The notes: a model not told the origin generated them from the sequence alone. A stretch of DNA of 64,000 bases from Paraliobacillus ryukyuensis (GCF_003315295.1 NZ_QNRI01000006.1:62001-126000), one strand, 5' to 3'. Positions 7,973 through 17,046 are shown, counted from the stretch's first letter. Numbers and translations are program-made.

Positions 7973-8724
7973 AAGTACGCGAAATCACAAAAAAATATGG
8001 CAATACTGCTGTGGTAGATGACGTTTCAGTTACCATCCCCAAGGGCAAGATCACTTCATTCATCGGACCAAATGGGGCAGGTAAAAGTACGTTAGTCTCT
8101 ATTATTAGTCGCTTAATTACGAGGGATACTGGAGAAATTCGAATTGACGATGAAGAAATATCGCAGGTGAAAAGTAACGAGTTAGCAAAAAAAATTGCGA
8201 TTCTCAAACAATCGAATGATCTAAACATTCGACTTACTGTTAAGGAACTTGTTAATTTTGGACGTTTTCCTTATTCAAAAGGAAGGCTGACAAAAGAAGA
8301 CAAGCAAAAAGTTGCGGAAGCAATCGATTATATGGAATTAGATTCAATGAAAAATAAGTTTTTAGATCAACTTAGTGGTGGGCAAAGGCAACGTGCTTTT
8401 ATTGCAATGATAATTGCGCAAGATACAGAGTATATTTTACTAGATGAACCACTAAACAACTTAGATATGAAACATTCCGTTCAGATTATGAAAGTCTTAC
8501 GTAATTTGGTAGATGATTTAGGTAAAACAGTAGTGATTGTTATCCATGATGTAAATTTTGCTTCAGTCTATTCTGATTACATCGTCGCTTTGCGGGAGGG
8601 TAAGATTGTTCATCAAGGAGCAAAAGACGCCATGATTGATAAGGAAGTTCTACGTGATGTATATGATATGGATATTAAAATCCAGGATATAGATCAATGT
8701 AAAATATGTTTGTATTTTCAATAA
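7966..8724 (+). CDS. yclP: Siderophore ABC transporter ATPase YclP
   Basis: The 252-aa ATPase energises the YclNO channel. It has Walker A GPNGAGKST, signature LSGGQRQRAFIAM, Walker B YILLDEPLNNLD and the switch His in VVIVIHDVN. The start ATG 7966 follows AAAGGAG within the end of yclO. The C-terminus (IDQCKICLYFQ) is slightly longer than the core fold. The following gene, yclQ, is separated by 138 nt without an obvious terminator, so it is probably in the same transcript. Confidence 0.92.
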   Translation: MVEVREITKKYGNTAVVDDVSVTIPKGKITSFIGPNGAGKSTLVSIISRLITRDTGEIRIDDEEISQVKSNELAKKIAILKQSNDLNIRLTVKELVNFGRFPYSKGRLTKEDKQKVAEAIDYMELDSMKNKFLDQLSGGQRQRAFIAMIIAQDTEYILLDEPLNNLDMKHSVQIMKVLRNLVDDLGKTVVIVIHDVNFASVYSDYIVALREGKIVHQGAKDAMIDKEVLRDVYDMDIKIQDIDQCKICLYFQ

Positions 8725-8862
8725 TTGTTTATACATTATATGTTTCACTCTGCATGTTTTCCTAGTATCCCTTCTACGATTGGGCCCAAAGATGGGAGAA
8801 AGGTGATGTGATAAGGAATGACATATAACTATAAAAAAATAGCAGATTAGGAGTGAAGATAA

Positions 8863-9849
8863 ATGAAAAGAATAGTATTCTTTCTATCTATATTAGGATT
8901 ATTAATATTTACTGCAGCTTGTGGGTCATCAAGTGAAGAAACGAAAGCATCAAGCAATTCTTCCACAGATGACACTACTACAGAAACGGAAGAAGTAAGT
9001 GGAGATGCACCAACTGAAATTGAAGTAGAACATGAATTAGGTACAACAACAGTACCAGTAAATCCTGAAAAAGTTATTGTATTTGATTATGGTACTTTAG
9101 AAACATTAAATGAATTAGGTGTAGAGGTTACTGGTGTTCCACAAGGGAATTTACCACCTCACTTAGAAAAGTATGAAAGTAGTTCTTATGAAAATGCAGG
9201 CACACTATTTGAACCCGATTTTGAAAAACTAGCTACAATCGAACCAGATCTTATTATTGTTTCTGGACGTTCGTCAAAAGCATATGAAGAATTATCAGAG
9301 CTAGCCCCTACGATTTATATGGGGGTAGATGCTACAAACTATTTAGAATCTTTCCAAGCTAATGTAAAAACATTAGGAAAAATCTTCTCTATGGAAGATA
9401 AAGCACAAGAAAAACTAGACGAAGTAATGGCTTCAATTGATGAAGTGAAGTCAGCAGCTGCGTCTACAGAAGGTAAAGGTCTAATTATTCTAACAAATGA
9501 TGGTAGTGTTAGTGCATATGGTCCTGGTTCACGTTTTGGATTTATTCATGATGAATTAGGCATAACGCCAGTAGACGACACCATTGAAGCATCTAATCAT
9601 GGACAATCAATTGGTTTTGAGTACATTGCAGAGAAAAACCCAGACTATCTATTTGTAGTGGACAGAAATACAATCGTAGGTGGGGAAGCTTCTGCTGCCA
9701 AAACATTGGATAATGACCTTGTCAACGGCACTAATGCAGCTAAAAATGATAACATAGTTTATTTAGATCCATATTATTGGTATGTTTCTGGCGGAGGTTT
9801 AACTTCTGTTCAAGAAATGGCAAATCAAATTAAACAAGCAATTCAATAA
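8863..9849 (+). CDS. yclQ: Siderophore-binding lipoprotein YclQ
   Basis: The 328-aa substrate-binding protein has a type II signal peptide with lipobox TAAC (Cys near residue 20), a Ser/Thr/Glu-rich tether to about residue 45, then a class III periplasmic-binding fold. PEKVIVFDYGTLETLNELGV and PDLIIVSGRSSKAYEEL are typical of FepB/YclQ-type receptors. It captures the ferric siderophore at the outer face of the membrane for YclNOP. Start ATG 8863 follows GGAGTG. The gene is followed at once by a dispersed repeat whose internal hairpin may terminate the operon. Confidence 0.9.
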   Translation: MKRIVFFLSILGLLIFTAACGSSSEETKASSNSSTDDTTTETEEVSGDAPTEIEVEHELGTTTVPVNPEKVIVFDYGTLETLNELGVEVTGVPQGNLPPHLEKYESSSYENAGTLFEPDFEKLATIEPDLIIVSGRSSKAYEELSELAPTIYMGVDATNYLESFQANVKTLGKIFSMEDKAQEKLDEVMASIDEVKSAAASTEGKGLIILTNDGSVSAYGPGSRFGFIHDELGITPVDDTIEASNHGQSIGFEYIAEKNPDYLFVVDRNTIVGGEASAAKTLDNDLVNGTNAAKNDNIVYLDPYYWYVSGGGLTSVQEMANQIKQAIQ

Positions 9850-9883
9850 ACTATCTTTTAGAATTAAACATAAGTAGACACTG

Positions 9884-10230
9884 AGGCTGGGACAAAAGTG
9901 AATGAAGATCCCTGATAAACGAACGATGGATAACCTATTTTATCCATCGTTCGTTTTAGTTAGAAAACATAACTAAGTAACTGGAAATATACGGGACTTT
10001 AGCGGGAACAGCGTATGTTTTCGATGGGACGAGTAATCGTAGTTCCACGAGCCGAAGATCCACTTTGTAAAGCGGCTAGAAGTTAGACGAAAACCGTCAC
10101 GTCCTGTGACAACGTTTAACTGACCCACGTGCTGTGTGCCCGCAGAACGCAAGTGTATTTCCGGTTGCGATGGTTAAGCTCTCCTCAATCATTCGTATAC
10201 TGTAGTTAAAAATTAGTTTTGTACCAGCCT
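9884..10230. repeat. Dispersed MITE-like repeat, long copy
   Basis: The 347-bp element is bounded by imperfect inverted ends (AGGCTGGGACAAAAGT at the left; its near-complement TTTTGTACCAGCCT at the right). No open frame fills it. Its first ~103 nt and last ~50 nt recur almost identically at 63021-63187, which lacks the ~190-nt GC-richer interior seen here. A 17-bp perfect stem-loop (9917-9933 with 9940-9956) lies near the left end. The element sits directly after yclQ. Confidence 0.8.
9917..9960. terminator. Hairpin inside the repeat; probable yclQ terminator
   Basis: A perfect 17-bp stem (AAACGAACGATGGATAA and its complement) with a 6-nt loop ends in TTTTAGTT. It is flanked by A and T runs on both sides, so it could terminate transcription in either direction. 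Confidence 0.6.
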
Positions 10231-10413
10231 TTTTTCTTGTTTTCGGTACATAAATGAAAAAATTAATATAAAAAATGCTTTACTATTTGCATGTTTCTGT
10301 CGATTATAAAAGTAACCTTTTTAATTTTTAAGAAAAAATATAAATTACGAATCTAAAGAGGGGCATTTAAAAACTAACTAGATTAAGATGTAGCAACAGG
10401 AAGGATGACCAAT

Positions 10414-10863
10414 ATGGAAACGAATGAAATGATAAAGGAAGTATATAACGGTACAATTCAAACGGTTGAAAAAATAATTCCAATGAAACCAAAGATCGGG
10501 GGTCCACAATTAATCACACCACCATTAACTGTGAAGTTTGGTGTTTTAATTGGGTTTGTTGGAGATTTAAAAGGTGAATTGGTATTACAGTCAGATGATG
10601 CAATGTTTAGCCATATTGGGGAAAAGATGTTTGGTATGCCTCTTTCAGGAGAAATGCTTGATTCGTTTGCAGGTGAGTTAGGAAATATGATGGCTGGAAG
10701 TCTATCTACTTACTTGGCAAGTGTTGATATAAAAACAGATATCACACATCCAACAGTGTTAAAAGGGGATGCAAAGTTATCAGGATTTAAGCGTGCCTTT
10801 TTTGTTGAGATTCAATATGAAGGATTTGGTAAGCTAGAATTAAATTTATTACTAAGCAATTAG
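10414..10863 (+). CDS. CheX-like chemotaxis phosphatase
   Basis: The 149-aa protein of the CheC/CheX/FliY phosphatase superfamily is predicted to dephosphorylate CheY-P. The ExxN catalytic pattern lies in SFAGELGNMMAGSLSTYLA (about residues 86-104). The single ExxN helix, rather than two, and the compact size point to CheX rather than CheC. ATG 10414 is chosen because AGGAAGG ends 9 nt before it; an in-frame ATG at 10405 directly abuts that motif. CheW and CheY genes follow on the same strand, which supports a signalling role. Confidence 0.75.
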   Translation: METNEMIKEVYNGTIQTVEKIIPMKPKIGGPQLITPPLTVKFGVLIGFVGDLKGELVLQSDDAMFSHIGEKMFGMPLSGEMLDSFAGELGNMMAGSLSTYLASVDIKTDITHPTVLKGDAKLSGFKRAFFVEIQYEGFGKLELNLLLSN

Positions 10864-10986
10864 TTTAAGAGATTTACCATAGCTTTGTTGAATTTTGACA
10901 CAAAATCTCCTATTTAATTGTGATCATTCATGGTATGATTCTCTTAGGAGACATGGCGCATAATTTGCAAATAAAGGAGAAAAATC

Positions 10987-11448
10987 ATGAGTACCGAAAA
11001 GTATATTGTGTTTAAATTAAAAGGACAAAACTATGCTGCAAGTATTCAACAAATTGTTACAATTGAACGCTTGCAGCAAGTGGTTGCACTGCCACAGGCG
11101 TCAAGTTTTATTGACGGCATTACAGAGCTTCGAGGAGAAGTGATCCCTGTAATTGATTTAAAATCAAGAATGGACTTGCCGCGTTCAGAGAGTACGGAGC
11201 ATTCTAGAATGCTTGTTTCTCCAATTAATGATGTCCAAGTGGGATTTGTCGTAGATGAAGCTTCTGATGTTATTGATATTGATGATGGCATTATTGAGGC
11301 AGCACCAACTACCATTAAAGGTGTAAACGGTAATTTCTTGCATGGTGTTGCAAAATTAGAAGATCGTTTACTACTTTTATTAGATTTAGAGCATGTACTT
11401 AATTACGAAGAAGTAAACGAAGTTAAACAAGTAGTTCAAGAGAAATAA
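10987..11448 (+). CDS. cheW: CheW chemotaxis coupling protein
   Basis: The 153-aa CheW-domain protein has no additional receiver domain, so it is CheW rather than CheV. YIVFKLKGQNYAASIQQIVTI, FIDGITELRGEVIPVIDLK and VGFVVDEASDVIDI are the conserved strands that bridge chemoreceptors and the CheA kinase. Start ATG 10987 follows AAAGGAG. It is followed 19 nt later by cheY. No cheA is present in the window, so this coupling protein must work with a kinase encoded elsewhere. Confidence 0.9.
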   Translation: MSTEKYIVFKLKGQNYAASIQQIVTIERLQQVVALPQASSFIDGITELRGEVIPVIDLKSRMDLPRSESTEHSRMLVSPINDVQVGFVVDEASDVIDIDDGIIEAAPTTIKGVNGNFLHGVAKLEDRLLLLLDLEHVLNYEEVNEVKQVVQEK

Positions 11449-11467
11449 GGAAAGGATGTAGTAGGAT

Positions 11468-11827
11468 ATGGCAAGAATTTTAGTTACAGATGATGCAGCG
11501 TTTATGCGTATGCAATTAAAAAATATTTTTACAGCATTAGGACATGAAGTAGTAGGGGAAGCAGAAAATGGTAAAGTAGCTATCGATCTTTACAATGATT
11601 TAAAACCGGATTTAGTATCGATGGATATTACTATGCCAGAAATGAATGGTGTAGAAGCTGTAAAAGCAATTAAATCAAATGATCCAGATGCAACAATTGT
11701 TATGTGCTCTGCAATGGGACAACAACAAATGGTGTTGGAGGCTATTCAAGCGGGGGCAAAAGACTTTATTGTAAAACCTTTTGATCAAGAACGTATCCAA
11801 CAAGCATTGGATAAAATCTTTTCATAA
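11468..11827 (+). CDS. cheY: CheY response regulator
   Basis: The 119-aa single receiver domain has the acidic pair in VTDDAAFMR, the phospho-acceptor Asp in LVSMDITMPEMNG (about residue 54), the Thr/Ser switch in VMCSAMGQQQM and the Lys in FIVKPFD (about residue 104). MRMQLKN and CSAMGQQ are typical of Bacillus CheY, which binds the flagellar motor switch after phosphorylation by CheA. It is translated from an RBS within GGAAAGGATG and lies in tandem with cheW. A hairpin terminator follows. Confidence 0.92.
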   Translation: MARILVTDDAAFMRMQLKNIFTALGHEVVGEAENGKVAIDLYNDLKPDLVSMDITMPEMNGVEAVKAIKSNDPDATIVMCSAMGQQQMVLEAIQAGAKDFIVKPFDQERIQQALDKIFS

Positions 11828-11836
11828 ATGGAATAG

Positions 11837-11866
11837 AACGCAAGGAGTAAAATCTTTGCGTTTCCT
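11837..11866 (+). terminator. Terminator after cheY
   Basis: AACGCAAGG pairs with CTTTGCGTT across a short A-rich loop, followed by TCCTTTAT. The T tract is weak. Confidence 0.5.
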
Positions 11867-11945
11867 TTATAATGTGATAGGAATAAAATATCATTTTTAC
11901 TTTGGTTTAATAAAAAATGAAGCCGTCTAAGGAGTTGTCTAACAT

Positions 11946-13175
11946 ATGAAACTCAGAACTAATTTATTTATAAGTTTTCTGGCCGTTATTATCTTACATA
12001 CGATTGTTGTAGGGTATGCAATCTTCGCTGGAATGCAAAATGACAATATATCAATGGTGCTTATTATCGGATTAGTTGTTGCGATTGTGGCAAGCTTAAT
12101 AATCGGACATTTCATGACACAAAGAATTACGAAACAAGTAGCTAATGTGAAAGAAAAATTACAAGCAACGATGGATCAAACGAATGACCCGTTAATCTAC
12201 GATGCTAAAAATATCGAGTTTGCTGAAATAAATGAAACAATTGATCAAACATATGAAAAGGCAAACAAAATGTATGCACATATGACTGCGCTTACAGATA
12301 AAATTAGTAACCGCAGTAGTGCGATGGACGAGCATACGGACGTATTAGAAAAAGATAGTGAGAGCATTACGACAACCATGCGTGAAATTGCTAGTGGTGC
12401 AGAAGAGCAAGCAAATTCTGCTACAGCTCTAACGGAAAAAATGCAACTTTTTACTAGCACGATCATGAATGTCGTACTAAATGGAGAAAACATCAAAACC
12501 GAATCAAAATCAATGCTATCGATTACCGATGAAGGAACAGACTTGATGCACCAATCGGTAGATAAAATGTCTGTTATTGATGAAACCATTAAGCAATCTT
12601 TAGACAAAGTAAAAGGTGTAGATGCAATGACGGATAAAATTACAAAACTTGTGACCGTCATTCAAGGCATTGCAGAACAAACGAATATATTAGCATTAAA
12701 TGCAGCGATCGAAGCCTCAAGAGCGGGTGAGCATGGTAAAAGTTTTGCTGTAGTAGCAGATGAGGTAAGAAAATTAGCTGAACAAGTAAGCCACTCCATT
12801 AAAGATATTACGCATACCACGGATGGTATCCAAACTGAATCAAAAGCTGCTGTTGAAACATTGGAAAAAGGGTATCAAGCCGTTAATGAGGGTTCAGAAC
12901 AAATTAAGACTACAGGATCGACATTTGATCGGTTAAATACGATTATTACTAATGTCGGAAATGAAATTGAAGATGTTGCTAGTAATCTATATGATGTATT
13001 AGATAGTACCAAGGTTATTAATGACTCAATTACTAGTATTGCATCTGTTTCACAAGAATCAGCTGCAGGTATTGAAGAAACCGCAACATCTTTTGAGCGA
13101 TTGACTCAATCCGTCAATCAAATTCGTCACGAACAGCAAGTATTAGAACAAGAAATGGAACAATTAAAAATATAA
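11946..13175 (+). CDS. Methyl-accepting chemotaxis protein without a large sensor ectodomain
   Basis: A 409-aa chemoreceptor. Two membrane segments (about residues 7-28 and 37-55) are separated by only a few residues, so no extracellular ligand domain is present. A HAMP-like/coiled-coil stretch and a methyl-accepting signalling domain follow, with the hairpin tip [23 protein letters not shown]. The receptor presumably senses membrane or cytoplasmic state, or signals through a partner. It lies after cheX-cheW-cheY and ends in its own terminator, making a small chemosensory group. No sigma-D motif was found upstream. Confidence 0.88.
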   Translation: MKLRTNLFISFLAVIILHTIVVGYAIFAGMQNDNISMVLIIGLVVAIVASLIIGHFMTQRITKQVANVKEKLQATMDQTNDPLIYDAKNIEFAEINETIDQTYEKANKMYAHMTALTDKISNRSSAMDEHTDVLEKDSESITTTMREIASGAEEQANSATALTEKMQLFTSTIMNVVLNGENIKTESKSMLSITDEGTDLMHQSVDKMSVIDETIKQSLDKVKGVDAMTDKITKLVTVIQGIAEQTNILALNAAIEASRAGEHGKSFAVVADEVRKLAEQVSHSIKDITHTTDGIQTESKAAVETLEKGYQAVNEGSEQIKTTGSTFDRLNTIITNVGNEIEDVASNLYDVLDSTKVINDSITSIASVSQESAAGIEETATSFERLTQSVNQIRHEQQVLEQEMEQLKI

Positions 13176-13188
13176 CGTACCAATGACC

Positions 13189-13221
13189 AAGAGCAGAAGC
13201 TAAAAAGTTTCTGCTCTTTTT
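13189..13221 (+). terminator. Terminator after the first MCP gene
   Basis: AAGAGCAGAA pairs with TTTCTGCTCTT around a short loop and is followed by TTTTT. Confidence 0.85.
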
Positions 13222-13286
13222 GACTTCTCAATACAGGTTAAATGGCATAAAATGGAGATAATATGAGTGGAAGGAGATTTGTACAA

Positions 13287-14444
13287 ATGAATTTATTAGA
13301 ACAATTTATTAGTAATGCGCGTCAGCAAGCCTTAGTTGAGCTAGCTTATAAATTAGGTGAAAAAGCAAAACAACGTGTTAATGTAGCCGAAAAAACGGCT
13401 AAACTTCCAATGGAAACTGTAGTCGATTTTAAAGAAGCCGAGTATCTGTCACTCACATTACCAACTGTTTATGGTGGGAAAGCATTATCTCTTTATGAAT
13501 TTTTATTAGTCCAAGAGCAGTTAGCTGTTGGAGATGGTGCCACTGCTTTATCAATCGGTTGGCATTTAGGCATTATAAAAGAATTAAGTGAAGAAAACAT
13601 ATGGGATGATACAACATTTGAATGGTTTGCTAAAGAGGTTGCTTCTAAGCAACTATTAGTCAATCGCATTGCAACAGAACCTGCTACAGGAAGTCCGACT
13701 CGTGGAGGAATCCCTGAAACCAAGGCGGTTAAACAAGGGGAACACTATATTATTAACGGCAGAAAGACATTCGCTACGATGGCAGATGTACTTGATTACT
13801 ATTTAGTGACAGCATATGCGGAAGATAAAGAAACCGTAGGGACATTTTTAATTGCAAAAGAATCAAGTGGCATTACTGTCGAACAAACATGGGATACGTT
13901 AAGCATGCGAGGAACAGGAAGTAATGACGTTATTTTTTCTAATGTAGATGTACCAGAAGCTCAATTGGTTGAACTATCAACTCAACGAAAGAAACCTGCT
14001 GCCAAAGGTTGGTTATTACATATTCCCGCTTGTTATCTAGGCATTGCACTTGCTGCAAGAAACGATGCCATTGCCTTTGCAAAAAACTTTCAACCGAATA
14101 GTCTGTCTACCCCTATTTCTGAAGTAGCGCATATTCAACAGAAAATTGGGGATATGGATTTAAAATTGCTCCAAGCCCATCATTTTATGTATAGCGTTGC
14201 TAATCAATGGGATCATTATCCAGAAAAACGAGCAAATTTAGGTCCGGATTTAGCTGCAGTAAAAACTGTCATTACTAACCTTGCAAATGAAGTTGTAGAT
14301 TTGGCTATGCGTATTGTCGGGGGAAGAGGATTGTCTAAGACATACCAATTTGAGCAATACTATCGTGATGTACGTGCTGGCTTACACAACCCACCGATGG
14401 ATGATATGGTCATACAAATTCTGGCTAAACGAGCAATTAATTAA
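13287..14444 (+). CDS. Acyl-CoA dehydrogenase family protein (YdbM-like)
   Basis: A 385-aa FAD flavoprotein of the acyl-CoA dehydrogenase fold. The N-terminal helical domain contains EYLSLTLPTVYGGKALSLYE and GDGATALSIGWHLG. The mid beta domain has INRKTF-like sequence (INGRKTFATMADVLDYYLV) and MRGTGSNDVIFSNVDVP. The C-terminal helices include RIVGGRGLSKTYQFEQYYRD, a typical flavin-contact region. Start ATG 13287 is preferred because AAGGAG lies 10 nt upstream; an earlier ATG at 13263 lacks one. The substrate is unknown: the closest style is Bacillus YdbM-type enzymes of fatty-acid or sulfur compound oxidation. Confidence 0.78.
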   Translation: MNLLEQFISNARQQALVELAYKLGEKAKQRVNVAEKTAKLPMETVVDFKEAEYLSLTLPTVYGGKALSLYEFLLVQEQLAVGDGATALSIGWHLGIIKELSEENIWDDTTFEWFAKEVASKQLLVNRIATEPATGSPTRGGIPETKAVKQGEHYIINGRKTFATMADVLDYYLVTAYAEDKETVGTFLIAKESSGITVEQTWDTLSMRGTGSNDVIFSNVDVPEAQLVELSTQRKKPAAKGWLLHIPACYLGIALAARNDAIAFAKNFQPNSLSTPISEVAHIQQKIGDMDLKLLQAHHFMYSVANQWDHYPEKRANLGPDLAAVKTVITNLANEVVDLAMRIVGGRGLSKTYQFEQYYRDVRAGLHNPPMDDMVIQILAKRAIN

Positions 14445-14511
14445 CTTCACTTCGAGAGCTATCACCCCCTTTAATTTTACATATACTGAAGATGAAGGGA
14501 GGGGGTTGTTG

Positions 14512-15435
14512 ATGGATAAGATAATTTGTCCAAAAAAACAATATACGTATGAACAGTTATGTCAGGATAGTTTGGCTTTGATGGATAGATATCCGACACT
14601 AATCCGAGTGAAGACAATAGGATATTCAGTTGATCAGCGAAAGATCCTTGCTATCCAACTAGGAACAGGAATAGATAATATTTTGCTTAGTGGAGCACAT
14701 CATGCAAGAGAATGGTTAACCACGCCATTATTAATGGATATGATGGAAACTTATGCGCACGCGGCCGAAACAAGGCAATCATTTAGAGGTTTTGAGGTAA
14801 AGACAATGCTTGAACAGTGTTGTTTTTGGTTTATCCCTATGGTTAACCCGGACGGAGTAACCCTTGTTCAATTAGGAGCAAGCCAGTTTGAACACCAAGA
14901 AGATTTGTTACGTTGGAACAATTATTCAGAGGACTTTACAGCATGGAAAGCAAATATTCGCGGCGTCGATCTTAATCGACAGTACCCAGTGGATTGGGAA
15001 GCAATTAAAAGTGATCCTGGGGAGCCATCTTTGGCAAATTTTAAAGGTGTAACACCATTATCGGAACCTGAAAGCAAAGCGATCTATCAATTTATTCAAT
15101 CGAAGAAAATAAAAATAGCCGCGGCTTATCACTCCTCAGGAGAAGAAATATTTTGGAAATATAAAAGCAGTGCGGCTTTTGCGATTAAGTCCGAACAAAT
15201 TGCAATGCAATTGGCAGAATTGACTGGATACAAGCTGATTTATCCGGGAGATGATCCCAGTGGTGGCGGGCTTACTGATTGGTTTATATCTCATTATCGG
15301 CAACCAAGTTTTACGATTGAAATTGCGCCCTACATTGGGCCAAATCCTGTGCCATTACACCATTATGATCAAATTTACCAAGCGAATAAATATGTGCCTT
15401 TTCTTTTAGCCGTGAACAGAGATGCGCAGGATTAA
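14512..15435 (+). CDS. M14-family zinc carboxypeptidase
   Basis: The 307-aa product is a gamma-D-glutamyl-(L)-meso-diaminopimelate peptidase-like enzyme. The zinc ligands are visible in GAHHAREW (HxxE) and in AAYHSSG; RGVDLNRQYPVDW and the catalytic Glu in FTIEIAPY complete the M14 active site. There is no signal peptide and no LysM repeat, unlike the spore peptidase ENP1, so it probably acts on peptidoglycan fragments inside the cell or in the mother cell. ATG 14512 follows GGGAGGGGG with 6 nt spacing. The last 4 nt overlap the opposing glycosyltransferase gene. Confidence 0.82.
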   Translation: MDKIICPKKQYTYEQLCQDSLALMDRYPTLIRVKTIGYSVDQRKILAIQLGTGIDNILLSGAHHAREWLTTPLLMDMMETYAHAAETRQSFRGFEVKTMLEQCCFWFIPMVNPDGVTLVQLGASQFEHQEDLLRWNNYSEDFTAWKANIRGVDLNRQYPVDWEAIKSDPGEPSLANFKGVTPLSEPESKAIYQFIQSKKIKIAAAYHSSGEEIFWKYKSSAAFAIKSEQIAMQLAELTGYKLIYPGDDPSGGGLTDWFISHYRQPSFTIEIAPYIGPNPVPLHHYDQIYQANKYVPFLLAVNRDAQD

Positions 15436-16580
15436 GCGCGTTTCGTATGGTTATAATGTTGATACATTACCATATAATAATCTTCTAAAAGCTGATCAAA
15501 TATTTGATTCCAGCTTTTTTTTAATGCAAAATTTCTTGCATTCTTTCCCATTTGTTTGCGCTTCATAGGATGACACAATAAACTACTGATCCCTTTAACA
15601 AAATCTTCAGTGTCGTCTGGATCACAAGCAATTCCTCTCGTTCCATCGTTTATTAACTCGTTGACCGCTCCTTGGGTAGCGCCTATTACTGGTAATCCTG
15701 AAGCAAATGCTTCAAGTACTACATTCCCGAATGTTTCTGTTGCTGAAGGAAAAACAAACAAATCAGATGCTGCATAGATTTGGGCAAGTTCTTTTTTTGT
15801 GACGAATCCTGTATAAGATACATTGCTGAAACCGTAACTTTCCATCTCTGTTTTTTGTGGGCCATCTCCGACGATCAACCAGTGAATATCATATGCTTTT
15901 AATGTTTCTGATTGCATTAGGGCTAACAATCGATCGATATTTTTCTCCGAAGATAAACGACCAGTGTACGTCAAAATGTAAGGTGCATGGATTTGATAAG
16001 TGGCACGCACATTATTGTTGGGTATTATCGGTTGAAAAAGGTTGGTGTCTACGCCTCTAGACCATAACTGTAATTGTTCAAATCCTTTTGTTCTCAGTAA
16101 ATTCATGGTGTGGACAGATGGCACAAACACACGGTCCATTGGCTGATAGGTTTTTAGTAAGTAATTCCAAATGGTCTTTGATAAGAATTGAAAATGATAA
16201 TAGTTTAGATATTGATCAAAATTGGTGTGGTAGGAGCCTACGAGAGGAATATTGTATTTCTTTGCACATTTGATACCGTATAACCCAATGGTAAAGGGGG
16301 TGACAACATGAATAATATCAGGTTGAAAGGCTTTTATGGCTGTTTTTATTTGTGACGTTTTGGGTACATGGATACGATACTCTGGATAAAGAAAAAAAGG
16401 AATGCTAATAAAGGAATGAGAGATTGATTGGTTCGTTGTTTTTTCGCTAAACTGCTTTTCTGGAGTAATAAAGAGGTATTCATGTTCACTTTGCTCTAAA
16501 TAGGTTAGATAGTTTTCTAGTGTATTTGCTACACCATTGACATCAGGAGAAAAAGTATCCGTGAAAATAGCTATGCGCAT
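15432..16580 (-). CDS. GT4-family glycosyltransferase
   Basis: The 382-aa GT-B glycosyltransferase begins MRIAIFTDTFSPDVNGVANT, the glycine-bearing acceptor loop common in diacylglycerol and phosphatidylinositol sugar transferases. The C-terminal nucleotide-sugar domain shows YTGRLSSEKNIDRLL, LIVGDGPQKTEME and EX7E-type FPSATETFGNVVLEAFASGLP. It probably transfers hexose to a lipid or cell-envelope acceptor at the membrane. The acceptor is not predictable. Start ATG 16580 has GGAGGAAG upstream. It is convergent with the M14 peptidase gene. Confidence 0.82.
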   Translation of the reverse strand: MRIAIFTDTFSPDVNGVANTLENYLTYLEQSEHEYLFITPEKQFSEKTTNQSISHSFISIPFFLYPEYRIHVPKTSQIKTAIKAFQPDIIHVVTPFTIGLYGIKCAKKYNIPLVGSYHTNFDQYLNYYHFQFLSKTIWNYLLKTYQPMDRVFVPSVHTMNLLRTKGFEQLQLWSRGVDTNLFQPIIPNNNVRATYQIHAPYILTYTGRLSSEKNIDRLLALMQSETLKAYDIHWLIVGDGPQKTEMESYGFSNVSYTGFVTKKELAQIYAASDLFVFPSATETFGNVVLEAFASGLPVIGATQGAVNELINDGTRGIACDPDDTEDFVKGISSLLCHPMKRKQMGKNARNFALKKSWNQIFDQLLEDYYMVMYQHYNHTKRA

Positions 16581-16862
16581 TTAACTTCCTCCTTTTATAA
16601 CTGAACACTATACTTCTAATGTATAAAATAATATTGTAAATTACGACCGGATTTGTGTAAAAAAAACGTAAACAGATAAAGTAAATTGGTTATCTGTATA
16701 TAGTGATGAAAATCACTTTTTGCATTTTAAAGTATCTCGTAGAATTTGAAAGAATGTCAAAGAAAAAACCGTATGATAAACGCTTACATAACGTTTTGTG
16801 ATTTATACGAGATATGGTATGATACTTTCTGTTCTCAACGGTTATGACTTTTATCTCATTTT
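16581..16862. other. Intergenic region between divergent glycosyltransferase and SulP genes
   Basis: AT-rich DNA holding the promoters of the two flanking genes. I see no protein-coding frame with a ribosome binding site. TGGTATGATACT near 16815 is a plausible -10 region reading towards the SulP gene. Confidence 0.4.
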
Positions 16863-17012
16863 AACAGGCGGTAGTACCGTCACTTATACATTTTAGAGAA
16901 ATTGAAAATGTATAAGTGAATAAAACTTCCTGTCACTTTTTGAAATCGATGTATTTCCTCAGCGTTGGGGACGTAATAAAAACCCCACTGCTAGAGTTTT
17001 ATTTTATGAGAA
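16863..17012 (+). promoter_or_regulatory. Structured leader of the SulP gene, class unknown
   Basis: A branched fold is visible. ACAGG at 16864-16868 can close with CCTGT at 16929-16933. Inside lie a small CGGT-AGT-ACCG hairpin (16869-16879) and a perfect 15-bp hairpin (16880-16894 with 16905-16919). Downstream, TGGGG/CCCCA (16966-16987), extended by AGC/GCT, precedes a T-rich run at 16997-17005. This is the aptamer-then-terminator layout of a riboswitch or attenuator. It does not match the SAM, lysine, T-box, c-di-AMP, fluoride or Mn classes that I can recall. Confidence 0.4.
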
Positions 17013-17046
17013 TTCAAGTCACAAATGGATAGAAAGAGGTGTTAGA

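Noticed and set aside
16864-16880. T-box-like AGGCGGTAGTACCG before SulP
   Set aside because: The T-box core AGGGTGGNACCGCG is not matched in spacing or sequence, no Stem I or specifier region is seen, and the gene is not an amino-acid gene.
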